DNA from: MWEI01 sp964600235
Lineage (GTDB): Bacteria; Desulfobacterota; Desulfomonilia; UBA1062
Assembly (NCBI GenBank): GCA_964600235.1
Contig: CAZRIV010000001.1
Coordinates: forward strand, 434,001 to 498,000
Direction: 5' to 3'
Length of the DNA stretch: 64,000 nt
Program-made: the position numbers and the translations under genes
The notes under the pieces: model-generated
What the model saw: the letters and a program-made list of their open reading frames with translations, nothing else
The model's database searches: none
What the model was told of the DNA's origin: nothing
Shown here: positions 42,526 to 53,057 of the stretch, one piece after another
Layout of the letters: every line of letters begins with the position of its first letter
Numbering within the stretch: the first letter of the stretch is position 1

Positions 42526-43626
42526 ATGGACGGAAAATCCCCCCATGAGGAACTGGAACAGAGAATCAGAGTCCCTGAGGCAGAATCTTCCAAGGGAAAA
42601 CACGCAGAAGAGGAATTGCAGGCAGAGAGGCGGAAGCTCGGAGAACGGGTCAAGGAATTGAAGTGCCTGTATGGCCTTTCCGAACTAATGGAAAAGACGG
42701 GGATATCGATCAATGGGATCCTGCAGGGCATGGCTGATCTCCTTCCCCAGGGATGGCAGTACCCGGATATCGCCCATGCGAGGATTGTCTGGGGTGGGCA
42801 TCAGTACACCTCGGAGGGCTTCGAAGAAGGGAAATGGCGGCAGGCGGCGGATATCGAGGCGCATGGCAAAAAAATCGGGTTTGTGGAGATACTCTACCTC
42901 AAGGAGATGCCTGAGCTCGATGAGGGTCCATTCCTAAAGGATGAAAGAAACCTGATCAACGCCATTGCCGAGCGATTGGGAAAGATTATTCAGTTCAAGC
43001 AGACAGAGGAAACGCTGATAAAATCGAATGCCCTCCTGAAAAGCGTGATTGAGAGCCCCAAAGATATCGTTATTTTTGCTCTTGACCGTCAGTACCGGTA
43101 CATGGCTTTCAACGAAAATCATTCTCAGACCATGAAACATATCTGGGGGGTGGATATTGAACTCGGGAACAGCATGCTCGAATACATTAAGGGCCCTGAA
43201 GATCGCCTGAAAGCAAAGAACAACTTTGACCGTGCCCTGTCGGGTGAATCTTTCACCTTGGTCGAGGCATACGGAGATACAGCGCTCGATCGCAGATACT
43301 ATGAGGACATCTACAACCCGATACTTGATGGAAACGGTAATGTTATAGGACTCACCTTGTTCCTTACCGACATTACAGAGCGCAGAATTGCTGCCTTGGA
43401 AAAGGAACGGTTGATTACCGAGCTGCAGCAGGCCCTTGCCGAAGTCAGAACCCTCAGCGGGATGCTGCCTATCTGTGCTAGCTGCAAGAAAATTCGTGAT
43501 GACAAAGGTTACTGGAACCAGATCGAAAGCTATATATCAGAGCATTCTGATGCGGTTTTCAGCCACAGTATCTGCCCTGAGTGCGCAGATAAGCTCTATC
43601 CCGATTTATTCGATCAGAAAAAATAA
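42526..43626 (+). CDS. PAS sensor protein with C-terminal zinc-finger-like domain
   Basis: 366 residues. An N-terminal coiled coil (about 1-60) precedes a GAF-like segment (about 60-155, LLPQGWQYPDIAHARIVWGG), a PAS domain (about 165-290, SVIESPKDIVIFALDRQYRY, NPILDGNGNVIGLTLFLTDI) and a second coiled coil. The tail has paired cysteines (LPICASCKKIRDDKGYWNQI, SHSICPECADKLYPDL) that likely bind zinc. No kinase, GGDEF or methyl-accepting domain is present, so its output is unknown. The ATG at 42526 has a GGAGAGG site; a GTG nine codons earlier is possible. Confidence 0.85.
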   Translation: MDGKSPHEELEQRIRVPEAESSKGKHAEEELQAERRKLGERVKELKCLYGLSELMEKTGISINGILQGMADLLPQGWQYPDIAHARIVWGGHQYTSEGFEEGKWRQAADIEAHGKKIGFVEILYLKEMPELDEGPFLKDERNLINAIAERLGKIIQFKQTEETLIKSNALLKSVIESPKDIVIFALDRQYRYMAFNENHSQTMKHIWGVDIELGNSMLEYIKGPEDRLKAKNNFDRALSGESFTLVEAYGDTALDRRYYEDIYNPILDGNGNVIGLTLFLTDITERRIAALEKERLITELQQALAEVRTLSGMLPICASCKKIRDDKGYWNQIESYISEHSDAVFSHSICPECADKLYPDLFDQKK

Positions 43627-43778
43627 CAACCAAAATTACCGCAGATTCCACTATCATATTCATCCAGTGGAAAAACCACAGGACAGGCAGACTCTTCGCC
43701 ATATCTTTCAGCAGACATTGACTTTATATTCAAGCCCGGCATTATATACATTGCTGTATTTTACCGGGGGCTATCATT

Positions 43779-44147
43779 ATGGGCATATCAATCAATTACC
43801 GGAATGAAAATAACCTTGGTGTGTTCCGCTTGAGAGGTGAGAAGACTTTCGATGAAGCAATGGATGTCTGGAAACGGATCTTGCTGGCTATCCAAAAAGA
43901 TAACCCCCATGCCATAGTTATTTTCGATAACTCTATAAGCAGGTTATCCTGTTCAGAAGTAATGATGATAGAAAAATGGCTCTATGAGGCCAACTTCCCC
44001 AGATATCAGAAGGTTGCCATAATAGATCCGAATCTGACGACTGAAAGCATGAATAAATTCGGGGAAGATGTTTCATTCAATAGAGGGTGGTACAACATAA
44101 AAGTCTTCAAAGATGAGGTAAAGGCCAGGGAGTGGCTCGGACCCTGA
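43779..44147 (+). CDS. STAS/SpoIIAA-like small protein
   Basis: 122 residues: ISINYRNENNLGVFRLRGEK, then AIVIFDNSISRLSCSEVMMI and RYQKVAIIDPNLTTESMNKF, ending in FKDEVKAREWLGP. The beta-alpha pattern and the final xxAxxWL resemble SpoIIAA-like (STAS) proteins, often found beside signalling genes. It follows the PAS gene by 152 bp. A GGGGG site precedes the ATG. Confidence 0.65.
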   Translation: MGISINYRNENNLGVFRLRGEKTFDEAMDVWKRILLAIQKDNPHAIVIFDNSISRLSCSEVMMIEKWLYEANFPRYQKVAIIDPNLTTESMNKFGEDVSFNRGWYNIKVFKDEVKAREWLGP

Positions 44148-44270
44148 ACCCCCTCAATAGTTTGATTCTCTCAGAGCAAAAATAACCGGCAGGACAAGAT
44201 ATACGGCCTTGTATTTCTCTTGTTGGATATCAAAGGGTAGCCGTCGAAGGCGCCTACTACCCGGAAAACC

Positions 44271-44345
44271 TGGAGCCAGCGCGGGGGGTCGAACCCCGGA
44301 CCTGCTGATTACGAATCAGCTGCTCTACCACTGAGCTACGCTGGC
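44271..44345 (-). tRNA. tRNA-Thr (anticodon CGT)
   Basis: On the minus strand the acceptor GCCAGCG pairs with CGCTGGC, followed by T and an encoded CCA. The D-arm AGCTCAGTGGTAGAGC, the anticodon stem-loop GCTGATTCGTAATCAGC (anticodon CGT at plus-strand 44311-44313) and the T-arm GGGGTTCGACCCC are all intact. The total is 75 bases. Confidence 0.97.
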
Positions 44346-44496
44346 ACCGGTGATGTTTTTGACATAGACACCACGGAATTGTCAATGGATTATAAGAAAT
44401 CTTTCATGCGATTCCCGGGTTTCTAATACTATGCGGCAAAGCCGCTCCTGATACACTTTAATAACAGACCTGTCTAACTGCCTGTGATGGGGTTTT

Positions 44497-45219
<723 letters not shown>

Positions 45220-45232
45220 CTTGCGCCTGTGA

Positions 45233-46045
45233 TTATTCTGCACGGATCTTCTCCTCCATGATGCTGATGAGCTTCGAGAAGAACAGGGTGATCATGAGGT
45301 ACACGAGGGCCACCATGGTATAGGTCTCGAAATAGGTAAAGCTCTGGGATGCGAACTCCCTTCCCCTCCTCAGAAGATCCGCCACGGCCAGGATCGACAC
45401 CAGGGACGAGTCCTTCAGCAGTGCCACGAACTCGTTCCCCACGGGAGGCAGGATGGTCTTTACCGCCTGGGGCAGGATGACATGATACATGGATTGTGCA
45501 GGCGACATCCCCAGCGATCGCGCCGCCTCGGTCTGTCCCTTGGGAATGGACTGGATGCCCGCCCTGAAGATCTCGCCCATGTAGGCGCCGTAGCAGATGG
45601 ACATGGCCAGCACGGCACTGGGCAGCGGCGGCATCTGGATGAACCGCCCAAGAGCGAAGTAGATGTAGAAGAGCTGGACCAGGAGCGGTATGCCCCTGAT
45701 AACCTCCACATAAAGCGAGGCAGCCCCGTTGATGATGGGGTTTTTGGAGATCCTGCCCAGGCCGGTGAACAGGCCTATGACCAGCGCCAGCAGGATGGAC
45801 AGAATGGTTACCTCGAAGGTGATGAGTACGCCGTCAGGCAAGAACTTTATGATATCGAGGTATGGGTCGGGTTTGAAGATAACCAGACCCAGCGTGATGG
45901 CGATCGAACCGACAAAGGCGACTCTCCATGCGGTGAAGAGGCCGACATCCTCTTTTGTGGGGATGGCGGCCCCGTCTCCTACATCGATCAATACCTTCTC
46001 AGGTTGTTCTATCTTTTTTTTTCTACTGAAACCTATCTCAGCCAC
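45233..46045 (-). CDS. glnP: Polar amino acid ABC transporter permease
   Basis: 270 residues, longer than typical GlnP (about 220) owing to an N-terminal cytoplasmic extension of about 40 residues. It has about five membrane segments and the coupling EAA loop TEAARSLGMSPAQSMYHVIL. SLYVEVIRGIPLLVQLFYIY is the family's HisM/GlnP signature. Its start overlaps the end of the binding-protein gene by 13 bp. Confidence 0.93.
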   Translation of the reverse strand: MAEIGFSRKKKIEQPEKVLIDVGDGAAIPTKEDVGLFTAWRVAFVGSIAITLGLVIFKPDPYLDIIKFLPDGVLITFEVTILSILLALVIGLFTGLGRISKNPIINGAASLYVEVIRGIPLLVQLFYIYFALGRFIQMPPLPSAVLAMSICYGAYMGEIFRAGIQSIPKGQTEAARSLGMSPAQSMYHVILPQAVKTILPPVGNEFVALLKDSSLVSILAVADLLRRGREFASQSFTYFETYTMVALVYLMITLFFSKLISIMEEKIRAE

Positions 46046-46797
46046 TTCTTCTCAAGCTCTTTGTCGATGCCTTTTTTCTGGACAGCCTTGATGCCTTTGT
46101 TGAGAAGGTCCACGAGCTTCTTGTCGCCCTTCTTTACCACGATGCCGTACTGCTCCTGGGTGAACGGCTCGCCCACGATCATGAATTTGGCCTTGTACTC
46201 GGCCCTCTGCAGTGCATAGTCGGCAGCCACGGGTGTGTCGCACACCACGCCTTCGATCCTGCCTGAGGCCATGTCTTCAAAGGCGAGGCCTATCTCGTCG
46301 TAGTTCTTGAGTTCGATGGCCTTGTCCTTCTGGATCTCCATGGCCCCGGTGGTTCCGATCTGCGCGCCGACCTTCTTTCCCTTCATATCAGCCAGCTTCT
46401 TTACACCCTTGATGGTCTTGGGCACCACGAGGACCTGACCGGCATTGATGTAGGGCAGTGAGAAGTCATACTTCTTCTTGCGCTCGTCCGTGATGGTCAC
46501 CGAGGAGATGATGGCATTGTACTTGCCCAGTTCCAGACCGCCGAAAATACCGTCCCAGGCCGTGTTCTTGAACTCCACTTTGAAACCCGCCTCCTTTGCC
46601 ACGGCATTCATGAAGTCGATGTCAAACCCGATGATGTTCTTGTTTGCATCGAGGATCTCCATGGGAGGCCACGTGGCGTCGGTCGCCACAACAATGGTTT
46701 TCACCGGGCCTGCCGCCCAGAGAAAAGACGGGATAACCGTGGAAACGAACAAAGCAAGGACTAAACATAGAGCTGCTGTAAGACTGAAACGCCTCAT
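46033..46797 (-). CDS. glnH: Polar amino acid ABC transporter substrate-binding protein
   Basis: 254 residues with a signal peptide (about 1-28) and a type II periplasmic fold: IVVATDATWPPMEILDANKN, IIGFDIDFMNAVAKEAGFKV, ISSVTITDERKKKYDFSLPY. The basic-polar residues at the ligand site resemble glutamine binders, but specificity is inferred only. The start at 46797 has a GAGGGGG site; the open frame extends to 46869. It is first in the glnHPQ order. Confidence 0.92.
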   Translation of the reverse strand: MRRFSLTAALCLVLALFVSTVIPSFLWAAGPVKTIVVATDATWPPMEILDANKNIIGFDIDFMNAVAKEAGFKVEFKNTAWDGIFGGLELGKYNAIISSVTITDERKKKYDFSLPYINAGQVLVVPKTIKGVKKLADMKGKKVGAQIGTTGAMEIQKDKAIELKNYDEIGLAFEDMASGRIEGVVCDTPVAADYALQRAEYKAKFMIVGEPFTQEQYGIVVKKGDKKLVDLLNKGIKAVQKKGIDKELEKKWLR

Positions 46798-47060
46798 AGA
46801 TTTTTCCCCCTCACATAGTTTTGATTCGCGTGCTACAGCCTGAAGGATTACTATAACCCTGAGTACCATAAATATATAGTGACGTCCATAGCCTTACCAA
46901 AGGCACCCGGTCCCCGGGATATCCTCTTGAAAACGAGGCATGGTCAGGTTGTTTACCTGGAAGGATTTCATGCATTTATCTTGACAACTTGGCCCTAAGA
47001 TCCTATTCTTCGGCAATAAATTGTATTTAGTGATCCGTTTCAAGGAGTTAGTTGGAAAAC

Positions 47061-47726
47061 ATGGGTAGGACATCCGACAGGCGTAAAGAAGAGACCAAGG
47101 GAAAGATCATCGAGGCGGCCTGCGAACTTTTCAGTAAACATGGGTACCACAACACGCAGGTAATGGACATCGTCAAGGCTGTCGGCATGTCTGCCGGTAC
47201 ATTCTACAACCATTTCAAGGATAAGCGGGATCTCTTCGAGCATATCACCCTCGACAGCCTCGAGGTCCTCCGCATCACGGTCAAGCTCATGCGTGAGCCC
47301 GTAGACATCTGGGATCACGAAGAACGGACGAAAACCCTCATGGAGACCTTCAATGCCGTTTTCGACTATGTGGACAACAATCCCCAGCAGCTTCTCATGA
47401 TACTGAGAGGCAGTTATGGTGTCGACATGGACCTGGATGTGAGCGTGTGGAAATATTTCCAGGGGTTTGCCTACGATGCCAGCGAGGACCTGGAGAAATG
47501 GATCAAGATGGGGGTCATCGAAGGCATCGAACCGCTCATGTTCGGGACCGCAGTCATCGGAATGACTCTCCAGCTCATACACAATTATCTTGTGGAAAAG
47601 AGATTCAGCCGCAACGACATCATCGTCAACCTGATAAAGATGGTTCTGGCCATGTTCGAGGCCTACCTCACCGAGGAAGGCAAAAAGGCCCTCGATCAGA
47701 CTAAACGCCAGGGAGACTCCTCTTAG
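47061..47726 (+). CDS. TetR-family regulator
   Basis: 221 residues with a TetR DNA-binding domain (KIIEAACELFSKHGYHNTQV, IVKAVGMSAGTFYNHFKDKR) and a C-terminal helical domain. A TTG at 47052 gives three more residues and lies nearer the AAGGAG site, so the start is uncertain. It is divergent from the glutamine-type importer and lies 102 bp before the radical SAM gene; its target is unknown. Confidence 0.85.
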   Translation: MGRTSDRRKEETKGKIIEAACELFSKHGYHNTQVMDIVKAVGMSAGTFYNHFKDKRDLFEHITLDSLEVLRITVKLMREPVDIWDHEERTKTLMETFNAVFDYVDNNPQQLLMILRGSYGVDMDLDVSVWKYFQGFAYDASEDLEKWIKMGVIEGIEPLMFGTAVIGMTLQLIHNYLVEKRFSRNDIIVNLIKMVLAMFEAYLTEEGKKALDQTKRQGDSS

Positions 47727-47828
47727 TCCCGGCTTTAAGGGGAGACCTGATTTCCAGGGCACCTGTTGACCGGGGACATTGTACGTAAAAACTCTTCAGC
47801 CCTGCCGGGATTGAATAACGGGACCATC

Positions 47829-48734
47829 ATGAACAGGTTCAAGCGCATCCTCAGGTTCTTTATCAAGTCGCGCCTCTTAGGACATGACGTCCCGCTCCTC
47901 GCCAGCTTCAAGCTTACCTACCGGTGCAACCTGGCCTGCATGGCCTGCCCGTTCCACCTCCTCTCCGGGCAGCCAGGCTCCCACATGGGCTGGGACACTG
48001 CCTGCAGGGCGCTCGACACCCTCTCTGAAATGGGCTGCCCCATCGTGGTGTTCGAAGGCGGCGAGCCCCTGCTCTGGTCTGATGGGGACCGCACCTTCAG
48101 CGACCTGGCGCACTACGCCCGAGGCCGGTTTTCCTGCACGGCAGCGACCACCAACGGCACGCTTTCCCTCGATGTCCCCACTGACATCCTCTGGGTGAGC
48201 GTGGACGGCACGCATGAAGCACACAACGAACTCCGGAACGGCTCCTATGAACGCGTTATGGATAACCTGAAGACAACAAGGCACCAGAGGCTCTATATCC
48301 ATTTTACCCTTAACCGCCTCAACTTCAGCCAGTGCCCTGATATCATACGGGCTGTCACCTCCATACCTGCGGTCAGAGGCGTCACGGTCCAGCTTTTCTA
48401 CCCCTATGGAGCCGGTGAAGAGCCTCTGGCTCTCTCCAACGAGGAACGGAGGACAGCCCTTGAAAGCGTCATGTCCCTGAAGAAAGCGGGCTACCCTGTC
48501 ATGAATTCCTTCTGGGGCCTGAGGTCCATGGTAGACAATTCCTGGAACTGCCGCGAAAAACTGCTTGCAAACGTCAGCCCGGACGGGGTCATTTTTCAAG
48601 GATGCTATGTGAAGGGCCGTGGTGAGGTAGTCTGCAGCCAGTGCGGGTTCACCCCGGTGGCCGAGGCATCGGGCGCGTACGATCTGAAACCCGGCCCCCT
48701 CATGGCAGGCATGCGGATTTTTTTCATGAGGTGA
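47829..48734 (+). CDS. Radical SAM protein with C-terminal cysteines
   Basis: 301 residues. The cluster-binding motif is C-x3-C-x2-C (TYRCNLACMACPFHLLSGQ), followed by the SAM-binding FEGGEPLLWSD and TTNGTLSLDVP. A C-terminal set of cysteines (NSWNCREKL, FQGCYVKGRG, VVCSQCGFT) suggests a second iron-sulfur site of SPASM type. Sequence from about 27 residues before the cysteines is basic and partly hydrophobic. The substrate is unknown. The ATG at 47829 is preferred over an upstream TTG at 47766. It is convergent with the GH13 gene. Confidence 0.82.
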   Translation: MNRFKRILRFFIKSRLLGHDVPLLASFKLTYRCNLACMACPFHLLSGQPGSHMGWDTACRALDTLSEMGCPIVVFEGGEPLLWSDGDRTFSDLAHYARGRFSCTAATTNGTLSLDVPTDILWVSVDGTHEAHNELRNGSYERVMDNLKTTRHQRLYIHFTLNRLNFSQCPDIIRAVTSIPAVRGVTVQLFYPYGAGEEPLALSNEERRTALESVMSLKKAGYPVMNSFWGLRSMVDNSWNCREKLLANVSPDGVIFQGCYVKGRGEVVCSQCGFTPVAEASGAYDLKPGPLMAGMRIFFMR

Positions 48735-48867
48735 TGCGGCAACCCCCCAACCCGGCTCCAGGCCGTTCTTCTCCGCGCAGTATCCTTCCTGCAGCATCCT
48801 TGATCAAGGCAGCCTTCGAACATTGCCGATACCCCTGCCGGTCCGCGGCCTCCCGGTGTGCCGCGGG

Positions 48868-50343
48868 CTAAGCGTTGAACAGGAGCACGTGGTACGCCCA
48901 CGGTCCCAGGTCCACATACAGCCCGATTTCCGCCGTCTCGTTGCCGGAGCCTTCATAGACCTTACCGCTCATGAGGTCTTTCATCACCAGGGTCCTGCCG
49001 GCCAGGTCGACCCCGGATATGTGCACCCGTGCCTGGGAGGGGCACTCCGAGAGGTTCACCACGATCAGGCAGATCTCGCCATCCTTCTGCCAGCACCAGG
49101 ATACCAAGTTCATGAAGCTGGTATTGTCCGGCCAGCCTGAGCGCTCCAGGAGCCTCCAGCTTCCCATCCGGAGTACAGGCAGGTCGATGACGTCGAGAAG
49201 CCTCACGTAAAACGCACTCAGTTCCCCGTCGACCTCCTCAAAGGGCCTGCGGGTGAGAAAGACGGGCAGCTTCACCTTAAGGCCCTCGAACTGGCCATGG
49301 TGAAAAAGCTTTGCCCCGGGCAACGTCGTACCAGCCACCGCGGCGGCCTGGAGCCTTCCTGCAGGGAAAGCCTCAGCGGCCCTCGGTTCGTCGTGATTCT
49401 CGATGAAGCGCACCAGCCTTTCCTGGTATTCTCCCTTTGCCTGAAGATGGAGACGCACGCTTTCAGCGGCATCAGAGATAAGCCTGTCATAGAGGCGCTT
49501 GTCGTAGCAGTAATCGAACCCCTGCTTCATGAGGTCCCACTCCAGGTCCCAGTAGGCCTCTGCCAAGAACAGCACATGGGGTTTATCCCTCTTCACTTCA
49601 CCGATCACCCCGATCCAGAACTCATCTGCAGGACATGGGCCCGCCTGGTGCCCCCAGGTCCTGGCAAACACGTCGTTCATCATGAGCATGGCCATGTCGC
49701 ACCTCAGGCCGTCGCAGAGCTGTGCGATGCCCCTGAGAGTCGAACATGCAGCTCTGCGCAGACCGGGATGGAAGGCATTGAGCTGCAGCACATCTGGCCA
49801 TGGCGGGAAATAGGGGTCTCTCCCGCGGGCGAACACATTGCCTCCAATTTCCATATAGGAGGCAGGATCACTGGCAAGGTCCTGAAGGCTTCCCCGGATG
49901 AAATACTCAGGGTGTTCACCGACCCAGGGGTGGTCCGGCGCCACGTGGTTGGGGACATAATCGAGAATGAGGCCGATACCACGCTTAGCAAGCTCCTTGC
50001 GGGCAGCTGTCAGGCCCCGCTCTCCGCCAAGGGCGGCATCAACGGCATACCTGTGCACGCAGTAGGGAGACCCTGTCATGTCCGAGGAGGAGTAGTCCGC
50101 CAGAATTCTCCTGAACTCGTTGACAAGGTCACTGTTCTTCTCGATGATACCAGCACCTGCAGGGCTGCGCTCCCAGACACCCATGAGCCACACGGCATCC
50201 ATGTGCAGTTCGGCAAGGGCGTTGTAGGCCCGGCTCGGTATGTTGCCGAGCGTGACTTCATACCCGTGGACCAAACTCAGCTCCCGAAGCCATGCAAAGG
50301 CGTTTATCTCGTATATCCGGGGCCTCTTCTGCGGCAATGTCAT
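48868..50343 (-). CDS. GH13 (alpha-amylase) family protein
   Basis: 491 residues with the four GH13 regions: ILDYVPNHVAPDHPW, DGLRCDMAMLMMND (catalytic nucleophile Asp), FLAEAYWDLEW (acid/base Glu) and RFIENHDEPRAAEAF (third Asp). No signal peptide, so it is cytoplasmic. Its small size without an extra N-terminal module fits enzymes acting on oligosaccharides or trehalose-like sugars, but specificity cannot be read. The ATG at 50343 has a GGGGG site; the frame opens at 50373. It starts 83 bp after the cytochrome gene's stop. Confidence 0.9.
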   Translation of the reverse strand: MTLPQKRPRIYEINAFAWLRELSLVHGYEVTLGNIPSRAYNALAELHMDAVWLMGVWERSPAGAGIIEKNSDLVNEFRRILADYSSSDMTGSPYCVHRYAVDAALGGERGLTAARKELAKRGIGLILDYVPNHVAPDHPWVGEHPEYFIRGSLQDLASDPASYMEIGGNVFARGRDPYFPPWPDVLQLNAFHPGLRRAACSTLRGIAQLCDGLRCDMAMLMMNDVFARTWGHQAGPCPADEFWIGVIGEVKRDKPHVLFLAEAYWDLEWDLMKQGFDYCYDKRLYDRLISDAAESVRLHLQAKGEYQERLVRFIENHDEPRAAEAFPAGRLQAAAVAGTTLPGAKLFHHGQFEGLKVKLPVFLTRRPFEEVDGELSAFYVRLLDVIDLPVLRMGSWRLLERSGWPDNTSFMNLVSWCWQKDGEICLIVVNLSECPSQARVHISGVDLAGRTLVMKDLMSGKVYEGSGNETAEIGLYVDLGPWAYHVLLFNA

Positions 50344-50426
50344 GCATACCCCCTGTACATGAGAGTCGTTCACACCCTTAAACAGACCCTGTCTTTCATG
50401 CAGGCTAGACTCCTGCGTAAAAAAAG

Positions 50427-52796
50427 TTACCTGTCCAGCCTGTTCAGCCTGAACTGGATCTTGTTCCGCTGGACCTCAGACATATCCTGAGCTGAGAGGC
50501 CCTTGAGATACACGGCCCGGGCATCCCTCTTCTTCCCGCGGTTTTCATAGATCTCGCCCATGAGGAGGTAGGCATCGGCAAATGAACCATCCGTGCTGAT
50601 TATCTGCTTCAATACCGACAGGGAGGCGTCCCAGTTTCCATCTTTCCTGAAAAGGGTTGCCAGGGTATAGCCGTATCTTGCATCAGGGTACATCTGGAAG
50701 GCCTTCTGCCCCCACGCAACAGCCTCTTTCAGTCTGTCTTCCGACAGGGTAAGGCACAGGTAGTATGCGGCAGAAGCCATTGAAGGGTCAAACTTCATTG
50801 CCGCCCTGAAACTCACTTCAGCCATTTTGGCATTGCCCTGGTTTCTCCTGAGGATACCCATCTGATAATGGGCGGCTGCATTATCCGGGTCCAGCTTGAG
50901 CGCCTTGTTCAACATGAATTCGGCCTTGGTCATATTCTTTATCCCTGAATAGGCCTGTGAAGAGCCCACATAGGCCGGCACGGCCTCGGGTTCGATGTTT
51001 ATGGCTGTCTCGTAAGCCAGCAGGGCATCCTTGTTCTCGCCCCTGTCCAGGAAGTAATTGCCCATATTGTAATGGGACACCCACTGATCCGGCTGTACCA
51101 TCATGGATGCAATATATTCGACCGTTGCCCGCTCCAGGTTTTTCATCTCCGATTCATCCAAATCCTTGATGGGATACCTGGCCAGGACCGAAGCGGCCTT
51201 GATGCGCACAAGCCTGACCGGGTCGGATGTCGCTGCGAGGAGGGCCTTTATCTTTTTTTCCCTTGCCGCCGGGGCCAGGGCCTCTGCGGCTGCCGACCTC
51301 ACCAGGGGCGAGGGGTCATCGAGGGCGCTCACGAATACGGCAACGACCTTCGGATCAGGGTAATGAGCGAGCATGCGTATGAGTGACGCGGTAAAGACCT
51401 CATCGACGTCATGGTTTTTTATGTAGGCCAACATGTCCGAGAGCCTGCTCCAGTCCTGCCTCCTTGCCGCATCGATGAGGGACGCCTGCTTGAGCATGGG
51501 CGCCTGATAGTCTGTAATGTACCACTTCCGCACATGCCTGTGGGCCCAGGAGGCATCTTTTTCAGCATGACAGATGTTGCAGGCGTTGGGGGTTGCATGG
51601 ACCGCAGAGACAGCCGGCATGGGGGGAAGCATGGAGTGGTCCGTGCGCTGCGTCCTCCCGTCGGTTATCTTCGGCATATGGCAGGAGATGCACATTCCGC
51701 CGCTGCCCTGGGGTTTGTGGTGAGTATGCCCGGCTGCATTCCGGACCCTCTCGGCATGGCAGGGCAGGCAGGCATTATTGGCCTTCTGGGCTCCAGGATA
51801 TCTGTATTCGCCTCCTGCAGTATGACACTTCAGGCAATCCAGATGGCCTTCCCGGGCACAGGGGTTCATGAGCCACCGGGTATATATGTGGTTGGGCCCC
51901 TTATCGCTCCCATCGACAAAGAAATCATGGTCTTCAAGCGCAGCGAGGTCGTAGTGATCGAAAAAATCCTCTGCGGGGACATAGTCGCTCGTTATGGGTG
52001 TCGCCTTTGCATGGCAGGCGGCACATGTATGGTTGACCTGACCCGGGGCGAGCTTCTTGAAGCTCATGATCTTCATGTCACCGGGCCTGTCACCCTCCTT
52101 TTCGGCACCTTTGAATAGGTCCGTGTGCCCGGTTGTCGGGCCGTGACACGACTCGCATTGAATCCCCGGCGTAAGGGCTTCGAAGCGATAAAGGTCATTC
52201 TTCTGATCATAATTGGTGGAGAGCCTGTTTACATGGCAGCCGTAGCATGACGATTTCAAGGTGTAAGAAGAATCCTTCCATTCGGCCGAACCCTTTTTTT
52301 CATGCATGAACCCATCTGTGGTGACATCAAACCATTCTTTGTTACCGGCATCATAGGCCAGGGGGAGGATCTGTAACCTTCCTCTCTCCAGTGGGGTGAG
52401 AAAATAGAGGTCGTTTTTGCCCCCCAGCACGTTGGTGATGGGATACCTGGTTCCTCCCCAGAGCAGGCCGCCCTTTTCTATGATGTAACCTTCATTGCGC
52501 GAAATATCCACCTGGTAGCGGTTTTTACCGATAATCATGTCCCTGATGAGAGGCGAAGGCAGGTCACGGGCGACCTTTTCGGTAAAGGGCTGCATGGAGA
52601 GACCGTGAGGGGATCGGGACCAGAATACACAGAACCGTTTGTGGCATTTGCGGCAGTCATTATCGTCAGAACCATAAGTGTCCCTGGGTGTCGTTTTCTC
52701 GGCATGTGCGAATCTGCCGGCATCGATGGCGGTACATACCAGCATGCCGGCCAGGACCATTACGGTGGCAGCAGAAACCAACAGTGATTTCTTCAT
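50427..52796 (-). CDS. Octahaem cytochrome c with HEAT and TPR repeats
   Basis: 789 residues with a signal peptide (about 1-32) and eight CxxCH haem sites: CRKCH, CYGCH, CESCH, CAACH, CLKCH, CLPCH, CISCH and CNICH, all within the first 410 residues. These are followed by HEAT-like helices (about 440-545, SPLVRSAAAEALAPAARE) and at least five TPR-like repeats (about 550-789, DALLAYETAINIEPEAVPAY, AEFMLNKALKLDPDNAAAHY). The protein would be periplasmic; the repeats suggest it docks to a partner complex. The start at 52796 has a GAGGT site. The redox partner is unknown. Confidence 0.92.
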   Translation of the reverse strand: MKKSLLVSAATVMVLAGMLVCTAIDAGRFAHAEKTTPRDTYGSDDNDCRKCHKRFCVFWSRSPHGLSMQPFTEKVARDLPSPLIRDMIIGKNRYQVDISRNEGYIIEKGGLLWGGTRYPITNVLGGKNDLYFLTPLERGRLQILPLAYDAGNKEWFDVTTDGFMHEKKGSAEWKDSSYTLKSSCYGCHVNRLSTNYDQKNDLYRFEALTPGIQCESCHGPTTGHTDLFKGAEKEGDRPGDMKIMSFKKLAPGQVNHTCAACHAKATPITSDYVPAEDFFDHYDLAALEDHDFFVDGSDKGPNHIYTRWLMNPCAREGHLDCLKCHTAGGEYRYPGAQKANNACLPCHAERVRNAAGHTHHKPQGSGGMCISCHMPKITDGRTQRTDHSMLPPMPAVSAVHATPNACNICHAEKDASWAHRHVRKWYITDYQAPMLKQASLIDAARRQDWSRLSDMLAYIKNHDVDEVFTASLIRMLAHYPDPKVVAVFVSALDDPSPLVRSAAAEALAPAAREKKIKALLAATSDPVRLVRIKAASVLARYPIKDLDESEMKNLERATVEYIASMMVQPDQWVSHYNMGNYFLDRGENKDALLAYETAINIEPEAVPAYVGSSQAYSGIKNMTKAEFMLNKALKLDPDNAAAHYQMGILRRNQGNAKMAEVSFRAAMKFDPSMASAAYYLCLTLSEDRLKEAVAWGQKAFQMYPDARYGYTLATLFRKDGNWDASLSVLKQIISTDGSFADAYLLMGEIYENRGKKRDARAVYLKGLSAQDMSEVQRNKIQFRLNRLDR

Positions 52797-53057
52797 TACA
52801 TACCTCATCATAATCATCTCAAAGGACCTTGCGTTAGTCCAGTGCAATTAGAAGACATCATAGCAGATATCACAAGAATCAGGAAACACCTGGATTTACG
52901 GCTATATATCCCGCTCATATCGGCTCCAGCTAAGAAAATAAGCAAATGATTGTCTGATGGTCGCCGATATATTTGATTTCCTGTTCTTTTTTTTCAATAG
53001 CAACTTTTTTCTCTCAATTGCATCAAAATATATAGAAACAAGATTAACCTCCTCTTA

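Noticed and set aside
44271..44345. tRNA-Thr as an integration site for a mobile island
   Set aside because: No integrase or direct repeat of the tRNA end was seen on either side within this window.
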